Program-made: the position numbers and the translations under genes
Assembly (NCBI GenBank): GCA_904501775.1
Contig: CAJGCJ010000065.1
Span: 1-10,097 of the forward strand
Length of the DNA stretch: 10,097 nt
From: an uncultured Bacteroidaceae bacterium
GTDB taxonomy: Bacteria > Bacteroidota > Bacteroidia > Bacteroidales > Bacteroidaceae
Direction: 5' to 3'
Notes under the pieces: generated by a model
What the model saw: the letters and a program-made list of their open reading frames with translations, nothing else
Told to the model about the DNA's origin: nothing
The model's database searches: none
Shown: piece by piece, positions 1 through 7,125 of the stretch
Layout: every line of letters begins with the position of its first letter
Position numbering within the stretch: the first letter of the stretch is position 1

Positions 1-84
1 ACAGGTGTTAGCGGTGCAAACGGCAACGGTCAGCGTCGCCCCACAGGTGTTAGCGGTGCAAACGGCAACGGTCAGCGCCGACCC
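1..84 (+). repeat. 42-bp tandem repeat, two copies, in frame
   Basis: Positions 1-42 and 43-84 are direct tandem copies matching at 40 of 42 bases. The two mismatches (36 versus 78, 39 versus 81) are both third-codon positions of Arg codons, so the encoded 14-residue unit TGVSGANGNGQRRP is unchanged. Because the first copy starts exactly at the window edge, more copies may lie upstream. The unit length is a multiple of three, so copy-number change would keep the frame. Confidence 0.9.
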
Positions 85-279
85 TCTTCGGTCAATAGTA
101 AGAAAGAACGTGAGAATAAGACATACGATCGCCCGAGCAGTACACGTAATACCGATGTCGACCGTTCGTCGACACGCCGTAGCTCTTCAAGTTCTTTCGG
201 TGGCAGTTCGCGCGGCAGTTCGCGCGGCAGCATGGGTGGAGTGTCTCGCGGTGGTGGCTCACGTGGTGGCAGAAGATAA
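1..279 (+). CDS. 3' end of a gene with a basic Ser/Gly/Arg-rich C-terminal tail (partial)
   Basis: Frame 1 is open from the left edge to a TAA at 277-279, giving 92 visible residues; the start lies outside the window. The visible part is low-complexity. It has two tandem 14-residue units (TGVSGANGNGQRRP), then a charged stretch with KKERENK, then an SSTRRSSSSS run and a tail of GGSSRGSSRG, GGVSRGGGSRGG and RR. No enzyme motif is visible and the tail is probably disordered and strongly basic. Two facts support this frame: both 42-bp repeat copies encode the same peptide with only synonymous differences, and the composition fits Ser/Gly/Arg-tailed secreted or surface proteins of Bacteroidales. 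The overlapping frame starting at position 5 is a shadow. The next gene starts 34 nt downstream on the same strand with no promoter-like sequence between, so the two are probably co-transcribed. The family cannot be named from the tail alone. Confidence 0.75.
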   Translation, partial: TGVSGANGNGQRRPTGVSGANGNGQRRPSSVNSKKERENKTYDRPSSTRNTDVDRSSTRRSSSSSFGGSSRGSSRGSMGGVSRGGGSRGGRR

Positions 280-313
280 ATTTCAAGGTAATAATTGTTA
301 AGATATTTATGTT

Positions 314-1849
314 ATGAAGAAATATATAGTTCTATTGTTCTTGTCGGTAAGCTTAGGACTTAGTGCGCAGAGTACATACGAGGCTGTGAGGCTGTTCGAT
401 TCGGAACTGTCGGGTACAGCACGCTTTGTGGGAATGGGAGGTGCCATGAGTGCTCTCGGTGGTGACCTCTCTGTAATGAGTACCAATCCTGCAGGAACAG
501 CGGTATATAGAACCGGTGATGTTTCGCTCTCGGCTAATGTCTCATTCCTTGATATAAGTTCAAAGTATAACGGAAATAGTGTCGAGAGCAGCAAGACTAA
601 TGTGACTGTCGATAATATAGGAATGGTGTTTGTAAATAATATAGATGACGGCGCACTGAAATTCGTGAATTTCGGAATAAACTACAAACAGCGTAAAAAC
701 CTGTCACGCGAGTTCTCCATGATGGGTTTCAGCAACGGCTTTTCACAGATGTTCCAAATGAGGGACATGTACGATGCTGCTCCTTTCGATGTCAATAACA
801 TGTATTATACCGATTATACAAGTCTTCAGCACTCTTGGCTTGCACTTTTGGCTGCAGATGGACTTCTGCTTACAAAATATGATGACAATGATGTGGACCT
901 ATCGGTCTTTCCTGATGATATGCACAGTCAGATATATGACTCAGAAGAGAGTGGAGGAATTGATGAGATTGATATTAACTTCTCGTTGAACATTGACGAC
1001 TGGCTCTATCTGGGTGCTACACTGTCTACACACCATGTTGATTATGGCAGATACTCATATTATGGTGAGGATGATTCGTATGGCGAGATATATACACTGC
1101 AGAACTGGTATGATACAAGAGGAGAGGGCTTTGATTTTAAACTCGGATTGATATGGCGTCCTATCTATGAGTCGTCGTTGAAACTGGCTTTTGCTGTTCA
1201 TTCTCCCACTTGGTATAATCTTACCGATTGTATGTCATCTGCTATTTCGGGTCTCACAGACGAATATGGAGTTCCCTATTTTATGGATACGCAAAGTGCC
1301 GATGCATATGGCGATAACTATTACTTGGACTATAAACTCACTACACCGTGGCGTTTCAATGTAGCCGGCTCGTATATATTGGGCGGTTCGGTCGCTTTGG
1401 ATGCAGAATATGAGTATGCCGATTATTCAACTGCCAATATTAAGGTGGGCAACGGTATCAGATCAATGGGTATGGATTCTGAGTTTGACAGCAATATGAG
1501 AGCTGTCCACACATTCCGTGCAGGTGCCGAGTGGATGCTCGACAAGAACCTTAGTCTGCGTTGCGGATATAATCATATTACAGCACCCTTTAAGAAGGAC
1601 GCTGCAAAATTCATGCTTTCGAGTGTGGATACCAACACCGAGTATTTGAACCGCTTCGATACAAATACTTTTACAATGGGTATCGGCTATCGTAAGGGAA
1701 TGTTCTACATAGATGCGGCATATATGCTTTCGATGCAGAGCTGCGATTTCTATCCTTATTACGATGCGGAGTTTGAGGATATTGCCCCCTCTGCCAAGGT
1801 TGACGAGATGAAAAACAAGTTTGTGGTTAGTGCTGGTCTGCGATTCTGA
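314..1849 (+). CDS. OmpP1/FadL-family outer-membrane protein
   Basis: The 511-residue product has a signal peptide (KK followed by a hydrophobic stretch at about 5-17, likely cleavage near SAQ at 18-20). A typical FadL-like N-terminus follows: a Gly-rich segment with FVGMGGAMSALGGD and then STNPAGTAVYR. The remainder alternates aromatic and polar residues as in a transmembrane beta-barrel, with many Tyr/Asp-rich strands, and ends in Phe (SAGLRF), as barrel proteins often do. FadL relatives carry hydrophobic substrates across the outer membrane. In Bacteroidales these proteins are commonly annotated 'hemin receptor', but no haem-binding motif is visible and the substrate is unknown. PorV of the type IX system is a related but shorter barrel, so this is probably not PorV. 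The ATG at 314 is chosen because the signal peptide begins there. It follows the Ser/Gly/Arg-tailed gene and converges on the DUF4421-like gene with 9 nt between stops. Confidence 0.85.
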   Translation: MKKYIVLLFLSVSLGLSAQSTYEAVRLFDSELSGTARFVGMGGAMSALGGDLSVMSTNPAGTAVYRTGDVSLSANVSFLDISSKYNGNSVESSKTNVTVDNIGMVFVNNIDDGALKFVNFGINYKQRKNLSREFSMMGFSNGFSQMFQMRDMYDAAPFDVNNMYYTDYTSLQHSWLALLAADGLLLTKYDDNDVDLSVFPDDMHSQIYDSEESGGIDEIDINFSLNIDDWLYLGATLSTHHVDYGRYSYYGEDDSYGEIYTLQNWYDTRGEGFDFKLGLIWRPIYESSLKLAFAVHSPTWYNLTDCMSSAISGLTDEYGVPYFMDTQSADAYGDNYYLDYKLTTPWRFNVAGSYILGGSVALDAEYEYADYSTANIKVGNGIRSMGMDSEFDSNMRAVHTFRAGAEWMLDKNLSLRCGYNHITAPFKKDAAKFMLSSVDTNTEYLNRFDTNTFTMGIGYRKGMFYIDAAYMLSMQSCDFYPYYDAEFEDIAPSAKVDEMKNKFVVSAGLRF

Positions 1850-1858
1850 TGTGCAGGG

Positions 1859-2938
1859 TTATTTCTTGAACAGGTTTATTCCTGCATAGATATTTATTGT
1901 ACCGAAACTGTTGATTATTGAGAGCTCGCGCTTGCGATATGAGTAGGTGTGCGAAATTACCGATGCACCTATAAAATATCGCGAGTTGTTGTAGAGCAGG
2001 GCTGCCCGTGTGATGAAATCAAAATTGATATTCTCGAGAAGATCTTTTTCGGTCTCGAATCGCAATGAGGTACCTTTATATCCGATGCCCGGAGTGAGCG
2101 AAATGTTTGCAAGATAATTCTTTCCTATTACCCAATTGTATGTATAACCGAAGTTTATGCTAAAGTCCTTGTATTCAGCATAGTGGAATTTGAGGCTTTC
2201 AGACATGGCACTTTGTATATGCGGGTCGAAGAACGTGTGGTCCATTCTGAACGATTGTTCCGAGTAGTTTATGCCAAGAATGAATGACCCGCTGCTGATG
2301 CGCTGTGTCGTTGTCTGACTGTAGGCTGCAGGGTATGAAAAGCGTTTGTTATTGAATATATAGTAGACGTTGATGCCTTTCTGTGCTATGGAAATTCCAT
2401 CGAAACGGTTGCTGTGGCTTGTTATCTCTTTTCCGTCGGAATAGGTAAATCCGTCGATTTTGCTTAGCCTGAATCCGTCGCTACGCTTGCGGTAAAAGAG
2501 GTCTACACCAATTTTTGAGGTATAGAAGCTGAAGTTCCAATCGGTCTTGGCCCTGTTCTCGCTTATGTCGAAAGCCCAGCCTAAGAATATCCACTTCCAG
2601 CCGATGTATAATCCTATCTTGTCGCTGTTTTCAGGGGTTAATGTGATGCTTTGCCTGCTTTGTGGTGCAGCGAAGCGGTAATATTCATAACTGTTGGTGT
2701 ATTGAGCCATCAATGTCAGCTTGTATCTGTTCGGGACAACGTACAGCGAGTCTTTCTGGTCAAGGTATTTGTCTATAAGGTGGCTTGTCTTGTCAATACT
2801 GTGCTGAGTGAAGCCTACAATCTTTTCGGGGTACTCGAAATACCATTTATGATTGTCCTGTGCAGTGACATTTATTGTAAAAGTGATAAATGCCACCAAT
2901 AAGAGTGCTGTTCTATATATGTAACCGGTCCATTGCAT
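1859..2938 (-). CDS. DUF4421-like outer-membrane or periplasmic protein
   Basis: The 359-residue protein opens with a hydrophobic signal sequence (about residues 8-24, likely cleavage after NVTAQ near 27). A stretch with DKTSHLIDKYLDQKDSLYVVPNRYKLTL follows, then barrel-like alternating aromatic/polar segments. Examples are IGLYIGWKWIFLGWAFDI, where the Gly/Trp-rich segment is typical of DUF4421, and KIGVDLFYRKRSDGFRL. The C-terminus is a further series of strands ending IYAGINLFKK. I recognise the DUF4421 family by these motifs from memory, and its function is not established. It is the last gene of the minus-strand set, 37 nt after the oxidoreductase stop. It converges with the FadL-like gene so closely that the two transcripts must overlap unless termination occurs inside a coding region. 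No strong terminator hairpin is visible at the junction. Confidence 0.75.
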   Translation of the reverse strand: MQWTGYIYRTALLLVAFITFTINVTAQDNHKWYFEYPEKIVGFTQHSIDKTSHLIDKYLDQKDSLYVVPNRYKLTLMAQYTNSYEYYRFAAPQSRQSITLTPENSDKIGLYIGWKWIFLGWAFDISENRAKTDWNFSFYTSKIGVDLFYRKRSDGFRLSKIDGFTYSDGKEITSHSNRFDGISIAQKGINVYYIFNNKRFSYPAAYSQTTTQRISSGSFILGINYSEQSFRMDHTFFDPHIQSAMSESLKFHYAEYKDFSINFGYTYNWVIGKNYLANISLTPGIGYKGTSLRFETEKDLLENINFDFITRAALLYNNSRYFIGASVISHTYSYRKRELSIINSFGTINIYAGINLFKK

Positions 2939-2975
2939 ACACTCTGATAAACATGCAGATGTGGCAATTTGTTGC

Positions 2976-3956
2976 CTAAATTATTTTGCCTAATATTTTA
3001 TCCATTACCCAGTTCGTTGGGGTGGCACTGATGCTGTTGCATGTGCATATAGTGTTCTGCTGCAGGTGCTCTACTACATTCTTTATTAGTGGCAACTGAA
3101 CGTATGTGGGATTGGGAATTTTATATTCTGTTGTTCCGTTGCATCCTCGCAGTACTATAGGTTCGAATGTGAATACCGAGAACCTCAGTGTTCCGTTGCT
3201 GCCGAAAATCTCAATCTTGTCCTCTTTAGCAAGTTCGTTTGCCACGAAGCACCATGAGCCTGAGCCGGGAATGCCTGTCTCGAACTTGAAACATGCGCTC
3301 ACGGTGTCTTCGGCCTTATAGAGTCCGCCTCTGTTCGATGTATAACCCTCGGCTTCGAGTATACATCCGAACATATCCTGCAACAGGTCTAACTGGTGCG
3401 CTGCAAGGTCGTAGAAATATCCGCCACCGGCTATGTCGGGCTGTACGCGCCATGGCAGGTTGTCGCGGTTATAGTCGAGGTCGCGAGGAGGTACGGCAAA
3501 GCGAATCTGTATATTCAAAACCTTGCCTAACGAGGGTATAAGCTCTTTTACTTTATTGAAATATGGCAGGTATCTGCGATAGTAAGCAACAAAGCAGGGC
3601 ACACCTGTTTCGCGCGATATCCTGTTTATTCGTGCGCAGTCTTCGTAATTGGCTGCAAGGGGCTTCTCAACATATACAGGCTTGCCCGATTTCATGGCCA
3701 TTATGGCATATGTGGCATGCGATGATGGTGGTGTCGCTATATATATTGCATTTACATCCGGGTCATCTATCAGTTCTTGGGCATCGGTGTACCAACGGGG
3801 AATGTTGAACTGGCGGGCATACTCCCTTGTGCTCTCTTTGTTACGTCCCATGACAGCAACGACCTCGGAGCCCTTTATGAGGCTGAAGGCAGGGCCGCTC
3901 TTTTTCTTTGTCACTTCGCCGCAGCCAATGAATCCCCATTTGATATTTATGTTCAT
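2976..3956 (-). CDS. Gfo/Idh/MocA-family NAD(P)-dependent oxidoreductase
   Basis: The 326-residue cytoplasmic protein has the family's normal length and two-domain layout. The N-terminal Rossmann fold starts with WGFIGCGEV (residues 7-15, dinucleotide-binding loop). Next come VVAVMGRN (32-39), the IYIATPPSSH strand-loop (71-80) and the signature YVEKPLA (95-101), in which K98 is the conserved catalytic-site Lys. The C-terminal domain contains GGGYFYDLAAHQLDLL (177-192), with the Asp/His pair (D183, H187) usual for the substrate site. Family members oxidise or reduce sugars, inositols and related polyols with NAD(H) or NADP(H). The substrate cannot be read from the sequence. No signal peptide or Tat motif is present. 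The start lies 11 nt after the porin stop, so the gene is probably co-transcribed with the porin. A cytoplasmic dehydrogenase placed between two envelope-protein genes hints at a shared substrate, but that is inference. Confidence 0.92.
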   Translation of the reverse strand: MNINIKWGFIGCGEVTKKKSGPAFSLIKGSEVVAVMGRNKESTREYARQFNIPRWYTDAQELIDDPDVNAIYIATPPSSHATYAIMAMKSGKPVYVEKPLAANYEDCARINRISRETGVPCFVAYYRRYLPYFNKVKELIPSLGKVLNIQIRFAVPPRDLDYNRDNLPWRVQPDIAGGGYFYDLAAHQLDLLQDMFGCILEAEGYTSNRGGLYKAEDTVSACFKFETGIPGSGSWCFVANELAKEDKIEIFGSNGTLRFSVFTFEPIVLRGCNGTTEYKIPNPTYVQLPLIKNVVEHLQQNTICTCNSISATPTNWVMDKILGKII

Positions 3957-3967
3957 AATGCTTTAGT

Positions 3968-6172
3968 TTAGTTGTAGAAGTTCCACGACAGGCCGAACCA
4001 TAGTGCTTTGGGACTCATGGGGTAGTGCGGAGCAAGGAAATATCTTCTGTTTCCGCTTCCCTCGTTCATATGGTAGTACATAACATAGAAACGTGTCTCC
4101 TTAAGCAGGAAGTTGGCATATACGCTCACAACAGGATAGTCTCCTATGGATATCTTATCGTTCTTGTTCTGTTGTATGAACTGACCCAATGCTGCCGAAT
4201 AGTCGGGAGCATAGTACGAGGTGAAATAGCGTACATCTCCACCAAGTTCTGTGTTCAGCACTTTTGCTATTCTGAACTTGAAATAGAGGTTGGCATACAT
4301 GTTGAACTCGGGGAGTGGTATAACCTCGTCGTCGCTGCTTTTCTGATATGTGAATTCAGTGTCAAGATATATTGGACCTACCTTAAAATCCTGATTCAGG
4401 GTAGCCGATACAATTTGTATATTCTTGCTTTCTTGTGCTACAGTGAGACTGCTAAGGAAATTCTTGCTGCCCGGCTGTTGTATCGACCTGTTGGCAATGT
4501 AGGTGTAGTTCTTTATGTTCTCTATTCCTGCTTTAAGCCTTGTCTTCCACTTTGTCAATTCAAGACCACCTTCTATGCGTGTCCTGAACTCTTTGTCAAG
4601 ATTGTTGTAATCCCACCAGTAGTTTTCGGAGTGGAAGTGACGATAGTAGAACGAAGGACGATTGTTCTTTATATGCGCCTTTCCTGTGAACTTTATATCC
4701 TGATTAAGAAAATTGAACTTGAGTTCTCCTTTACCTTCGAGCAGGAATGCTCCCAAATCGTCACCCGAAACGGCTGTCTCTCCTCTCAGTCTGTATTTGA
4801 AATGATTGTTACGGTTGCTCTCTATCATACCGCCAACCATAACAGTGTGTTCGCTGTAACGTTTTCTTGTCTCCTTGGTACCTATTGTATCGGGCATTCT
4901 GTAGTTGCTGTATTTGTATGATATATAGGCCGATATGTCGGCGATAGCCCATTTGTTGAATCCTTCGCGCAATGACAATGCCAATGTGTTCTTTATGCTC
5001 CAATAGTCGTTGTAGTCGAGTGAGTCGTGACGAAGATAGTTATCGGCATAGTAGTTCTTGGGCTTTGTGTGGCTTATGAACTCGTGATTGTTCGACTCAA
5101 AGTCGGCTGTGTGGGTAATGCGTGCAACGGGAATGAAACGTAGCTCCATATCCTCTTCCGATACGTTGCCGCTGCTTGCAGCCAGACTGTCAGAAATCTG
5201 CGCAAGACGTATTGAGTCGCTCTCGGTCATTGACGCAGTGTTGCGGTATTTGTCCATCATCTGCTGTACTTCGGAAACCAAACTATCGCTGCTTATGCCT
5301 TTAAGCATCTTCTTATGAAAGCCGAAGTTGTAGTTATGGGTAAAATAGGCTGTGTACACCTCGTTCCTGTTCCATGTGCGGTCGAAATGAACGGGGATAT
5401 CTGTTGTTCCGAAATTACTGTTCGCGCCGTCGGTCTTCTCGGGGTTGGTAATATATTCATCGTCTGTTATACCGCCATTCTCGGCCATCTTCATGTGGTA
5501 GCGGCTTGCCAGCAGGTGATAGTTGTACTTGTCGCTACGATAATATGAGAAGAGTGAGAAATTCATGAGGGCTGTCGACTGGTTGTCGTATCGTCCTCTG
5601 CCGTAGATGTAGTCGAAAAGAAAGCCTGCACCGAACTTCTTGCCTGCATTTGTTGCAAAGTAAGCTCTTATACGGTCGTCACCCGTCACCTTGTCGCCCG
5701 ATTCATTGTAGCTGATGTTGGTGTATGGTGATTTTGTATCGGTAAAGAACAATTCGTTGGGTTTTACGATGAAGTAGTCATAGGGCTGCAGAAAATCGAA
5801 TGTGGTGCTGCTTGTACGGTTGAAGAATATTCTCGATTCGCGTGGAGCGCCCATGTTGCCCAGAAAGTTATACTCTCCATTCATTCCTTCGGTAAGATGC
5901 CAATTCTGGTATAGGTGTGGCAGGGTGTCAGCGTTGACCGGTATTGCGTCGCCTGTCAGTTCGTCGATATGCCATTGGTGTATCTCCTTGGGTACATTCA
6001 GATGTTCCGATTTTGTGGTGTCTTTGGCAAAAGGGTTGAATACCTCGCCACTGCCAAAACCGGTCTGAAACTTATTGCCGGTTGTGGTGTTGCCGTCATG
6101 GGTTCGCAGTGCTTGTGAGTACAGAGCGAGATTTACTGCAAACAGTAATATGTATGTTATTGTTCTTTTCAT
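3968..6172 (-). CDS. Putative porin (Porin_10 / DUF4289-like), outer membrane
   Basis: The 734-residue protein has a signal peptide (MKR followed by a hydrophobic stretch to about residue 17, cleavage near YSQA). A linker with EIHQWHID and a DTLPHLYQNWHLTEG segment follows, and then NFLGNMGAPRESRIFFNR, a conserved-looking start of the barrel region. The rest is a long run of amphipathic strands rich in Tyr, Phe and Asn, including YNYHLLASRYHMKMAENGG. A central, less strand-like part (about 290-340, rich in Ser, Asp and Met) may be a periplasmic or surface loop. The C-terminus ends in the barrel-like LWFGLSWNFYN. The overall pattern fits the Bacteroidetes 'putative porin' family; the transported solute is unknown. 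It starts 4 nt after the small membrane-protein gene and ends 11 nt before the oxidoreductase gene, so the three are very likely on one transcript. A TonB-dependent receptor is unlikely because I see no plug domain or TonB box. Confidence 0.82.
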   Translation of the reverse strand: MKRTITYILLFAVNLALYSQALRTHDGNTTTGNKFQTGFGSGEVFNPFAKDTTKSEHLNVPKEIHQWHIDELTGDAIPVNADTLPHLYQNWHLTEGMNGEYNFLGNMGAPRESRIFFNRTSSTTFDFLQPYDYFIVKPNELFFTDTKSPYTNISYNESGDKVTGDDRIRAYFATNAGKKFGAGFLFDYIYGRGRYDNQSTALMNFSLFSYYRSDKYNYHLLASRYHMKMAENGGITDDEYITNPEKTDGANSNFGTTDIPVHFDRTWNRNEVYTAYFTHNYNFGFHKKMLKGISSDSLVSEVQQMMDKYRNTASMTESDSIRLAQISDSLAASSGNVSEEDMELRFIPVARITHTADFESNNHEFISHTKPKNYYADNYLRHDSLDYNDYWSIKNTLALSLREGFNKWAIADISAYISYKYSNYRMPDTIGTKETRKRYSEHTVMVGGMIESNRNNHFKYRLRGETAVSGDDLGAFLLEGKGELKFNFLNQDIKFTGKAHIKNNRPSFYYRHFHSENYWWDYNNLDKEFRTRIEGGLELTKWKTRLKAGIENIKNYTYIANRSIQQPGSKNFLSSLTVAQESKNIQIVSATLNQDFKVGPIYLDTEFTYQKSSDDEVIPLPEFNMYANLYFKFRIAKVLNTELGGDVRYFTSYYAPDYSAALGQFIQQNKNDKISIGDYPVVSVYANFLLKETRFYVMYYHMNEGSGNRRYFLAPHYPMSPKALWFGLSWNFYN

Positions 6173-6176
6173 CTAA

Positions 6177-6347
6177 TCAGTATACGAAACGTAATATAAA
6201 CTCAACAACTTTAATCGACAGGGTGGTGAATCCTGCGTAGAAGAAGGCTTCACGGCTGTCTGGGATAAAATATAACAGAAGTGTGGCTACTACTCCTATG
6301 AGAAACAATATGTTAAGGAAAAATCTTATCTTGTCTGTTATCTTCAT
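6177..6347 (-). CDS. 56-residue hypothetical membrane protein
   Basis: An ATG at 6347 opens a 57-codon frame ending in TGA at 6177. The product begins MKITDKIRFFLNILFLIG. It has one clear transmembrane helix (about residues 9-28), a short polar turn with PDSRE (29-33), and a second hydrophobic segment (about 34-54, FFYAGFTTLSIKVVEFILRF). It therefore looks like a small helical hairpin in the inner membrane with a basic N-terminus. Three things argue that it is real. It fills exactly the gap between its neighbours, starting 4 nt after the DUF4468-like stop and ending 4 nt before the porin ATG. Its hydrophobic and charged residues are arranged as in a membrane protein. Without it, a 179-nt hole would sit in an otherwise packed operon. 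I do not recognise a named family. A role as an accessory to its envelope-protein neighbours is only a guess. Confidence 0.72.
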   Translation of the reverse strand: MKITDKIRFFLNILFLIGVVATLLLYFIPDSREAFFYAGFTTLSIKVVEFILRFVY

Positions 6348-6351
6348 ATTC

Positions 6352-6942
6352 TTATCTGTTTGATTTTAATGTATTCTCAAGTTCATTGAAAATGGAGTCT
6401 TTCAAGTCGATGGTCTTCGTGCGGAACTTTCCGGGGTGTTTCTTTAATTTGCCATTCTTGAGCGAGTTCTCGTCTGTTATAATCTCTTCGGCAGTGTAAC
6501 GCATTCCTCCATCCGGGTTCTCTTCGTCGTACCAATATGTTATACGCGAGATTGCTATTTCGCATCTGTTGTCGCTGTAGTAGACTGTCAGGTAGTAATA
6601 TATCCTGCTTCTGTCGAGAACGAAGAACCTGTTCTTGAATGTGATGTATTCTTCAATCCTTGCTTCGAACTGTGTTCCGGTGTCGGTGACTGTTTTTGCT
6701 GATATTATCTTTGAAGGCTCGAAACGGCGGTTGTACCAGCCCTTTACCATCTCTTTTATCTCTTCTGCTCCAAGCCCTTGTGCGTCGATGCTTTTACGGA
6801 ATACAATACGGTTGTTCTCTTTTGTGACGGCACCGGTAGAGTATTTTGCATTTATGGGAGCATTGTTCTTTGGCTTGAACAGTTGCGCTTCGGCATTGGT
6901 AGACAAAAACAGCAACACTATAAATGATAAAAGCAGTCTCAT
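6352..6942 (-). CDS. DUF4468-like secreted protein
   Basis: The 196-residue protein has a classical signal peptide (MRLLLSFIVLLFLSTNAEAQ, cleavage near residue 20; no lipobox Cys). The mature part contains a motif set I associate with DUF4468. It starts VFRKSIDAQGLGAEEIKEMVKGWY, where an induced substrate-like helix is followed by the W-Y pair. Next come TGTQFEARIEEYITFK and a Tyr-rich YYYLTVYYSDNRCEIAISRITYWYD, followed by TAEEIITDE. The C-terminus is charged and helical, with IDLKDSIFNELENTLKS. The family is common in Bacteroidetes periplasmic or outer-membrane proteins and has no established function. It is the first gene of the minus-strand set; a promoter-like sequence lies about 33 nt upstream of its ATG, and the small membrane protein starts 4 nt after its stop. 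The family call is from recalled motifs, without a profile search. Confidence 0.72.
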   Translation of the reverse strand: MRLLLSFIVLLFLSTNAEAQLFKPKNNAPINAKYSTGAVTKENNRIVFRKSIDAQGLGAEEIKEMVKGWYNRRFEPSKIISAKTVTDTGTQFEARIEEYITFKNRFFVLDRSRIYYYLTVYYSDNRCEIAISRITYWYDEENPDGGMRYTAEEIITDENSLKNGKLKKHPGKFRTKTIDLKDSIFNELENTLKSNR

Positions 6943-6966
6943 CTCTTAAACTATTATATGTTATAA

Positions 6967-6982
6967 TATCTTTGCGAAGATA
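6967..6982. repeat. 16-bp dyad over the leftward -7 element
   Basis: TATCTT (6967-6972) and AAGATA (6977-6982) are perfect 6-bp inverted arms around TGCG. The dyad covers the proposed -7 box of the leftward promoter. It resembles the dyad at 7119-7131 near the rightward promoter. It could be a protein-binding site or simply a by-product of the common TATCTTTGC-type initiation region. Confidence 0.6.
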
Positions 6983-7006
6983 ATATAAAAGTGTCAAGTA
7001 AACAAA
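6975..7006 (-). promoter_or_regulatory. Candidate promoter for the leftward envelope operon
   Basis: On the minus strand a TTTG (7006-7003) is followed after exactly 20 nt by TATCTTCG (6982-6975). This fits the -33 TTTG and -7 TAnnTTTG elements recognised by the Bacteroidetes primary sigma factor, with one mismatch in the -7 box. Initiation would be expected around 6965-6970, leaving a leader of roughly 25 nt before the DUF4468-like ATG at 6942. No other match with suitable spacing is visible upstream of this operon. Confidence 0.6.
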
Positions 7007-7016
7007 CCTATGGCGG

Positions 7017-7036
7017 TTTGAAAATTTATTTTCAAA
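7017..7036. repeat. Perfect 8-bp inverted repeat between the two divergent promoters
   Basis: TTTGAAAA (7017-7024) and TTTTCAAA (7029-7036) are perfect inverted arms around TTTA, giving a 20-bp element. It is upstream of the leftward -33 box by 10 nt and of the rightward -33 box by 58 nt. The symmetry fits a dimeric regulator operator, but the very high A/T content makes chance occurrence possible. A terminator role is unlikely because no transcript is expected to end here. Confidence 0.5.
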
Positions 7037-7094
7037 AGTTGTAGGACTTTGTGCCCGCTTTATCTTCTTTTATTGTTCAAAAAGGGTGTTGTAA

Positions 7095-7125
7095 TTGTGC
7101 GCGGAACTTTTTTTTTGTATCTTCG
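7095..7125 (+). promoter_or_regulatory. Candidate promoter for the PASTA-rluA unit
   Basis: TTG (7095-7097) is followed after 20 nt by TATCTTCG (7118-7125), matching the Bacteroidetes -33/-7 pattern with one mismatch in each element. The spacer ends in a run of nine T (7108-7116). Initiation near 7132 would give a leader of about 30 nt to the ATG at 7161. The -7 box is identical to that proposed for the leftward operon. Confidence 0.55.

Noticed and set aside
5..301. 98-codon frame overlapping the left-edge gene
   Set aside because: It is Val/Ala-rich in an alternative frame of the repeat region. Frame 1 keeps the repeat peptide unchanged by synonymous changes and has the plausible Ser/Gly/Arg composition.
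1871..1884. CAGG-TTTATT-CCTG hairpin near the convergent stops
   Set aside because: A 4-bp stem inside the DUF4421-like coding end without a T-tract; expected by chance.
2963..2993. TTGCCTAA direct repeat (2972-2979, 2986-2993) and GGCAA/TTGCC hairpin (2963-2976) at the end of the oxidoreductase gene
   Set aside because: The repeats fall partly in coding sequence and are short, and the hairpin stem is only 5 bp with no T-run, so neither a regulator site nor a terminator can be supported.
4025..4921. 298-codon plus-strand open frame opposite the putative porin
   Set aside because: The minus-strand porin frame is 734 codons with a signal peptide and barrel pattern. The plus-strand translation is Cys/Val/Ile-rich without any recognisable domain and is explained as a shadow of the porin's codon use.
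6706..6713. TATCTTTG on the plus strand inside the DUF4468-like gene
   Set aside because: Perfect -7 match, but there is no TTTG at a suitable distance upstream and no plus-strand gene shortly downstream.
6967..6974. TATCTTTG on the plus strand as a promoter for the PASTA gene
   Set aside because: No -33 element lies about 20 nt upstream, and a better-placed promoter candidate is at 7095-7125. The match follows from the dyad of the opposite-strand promoter.
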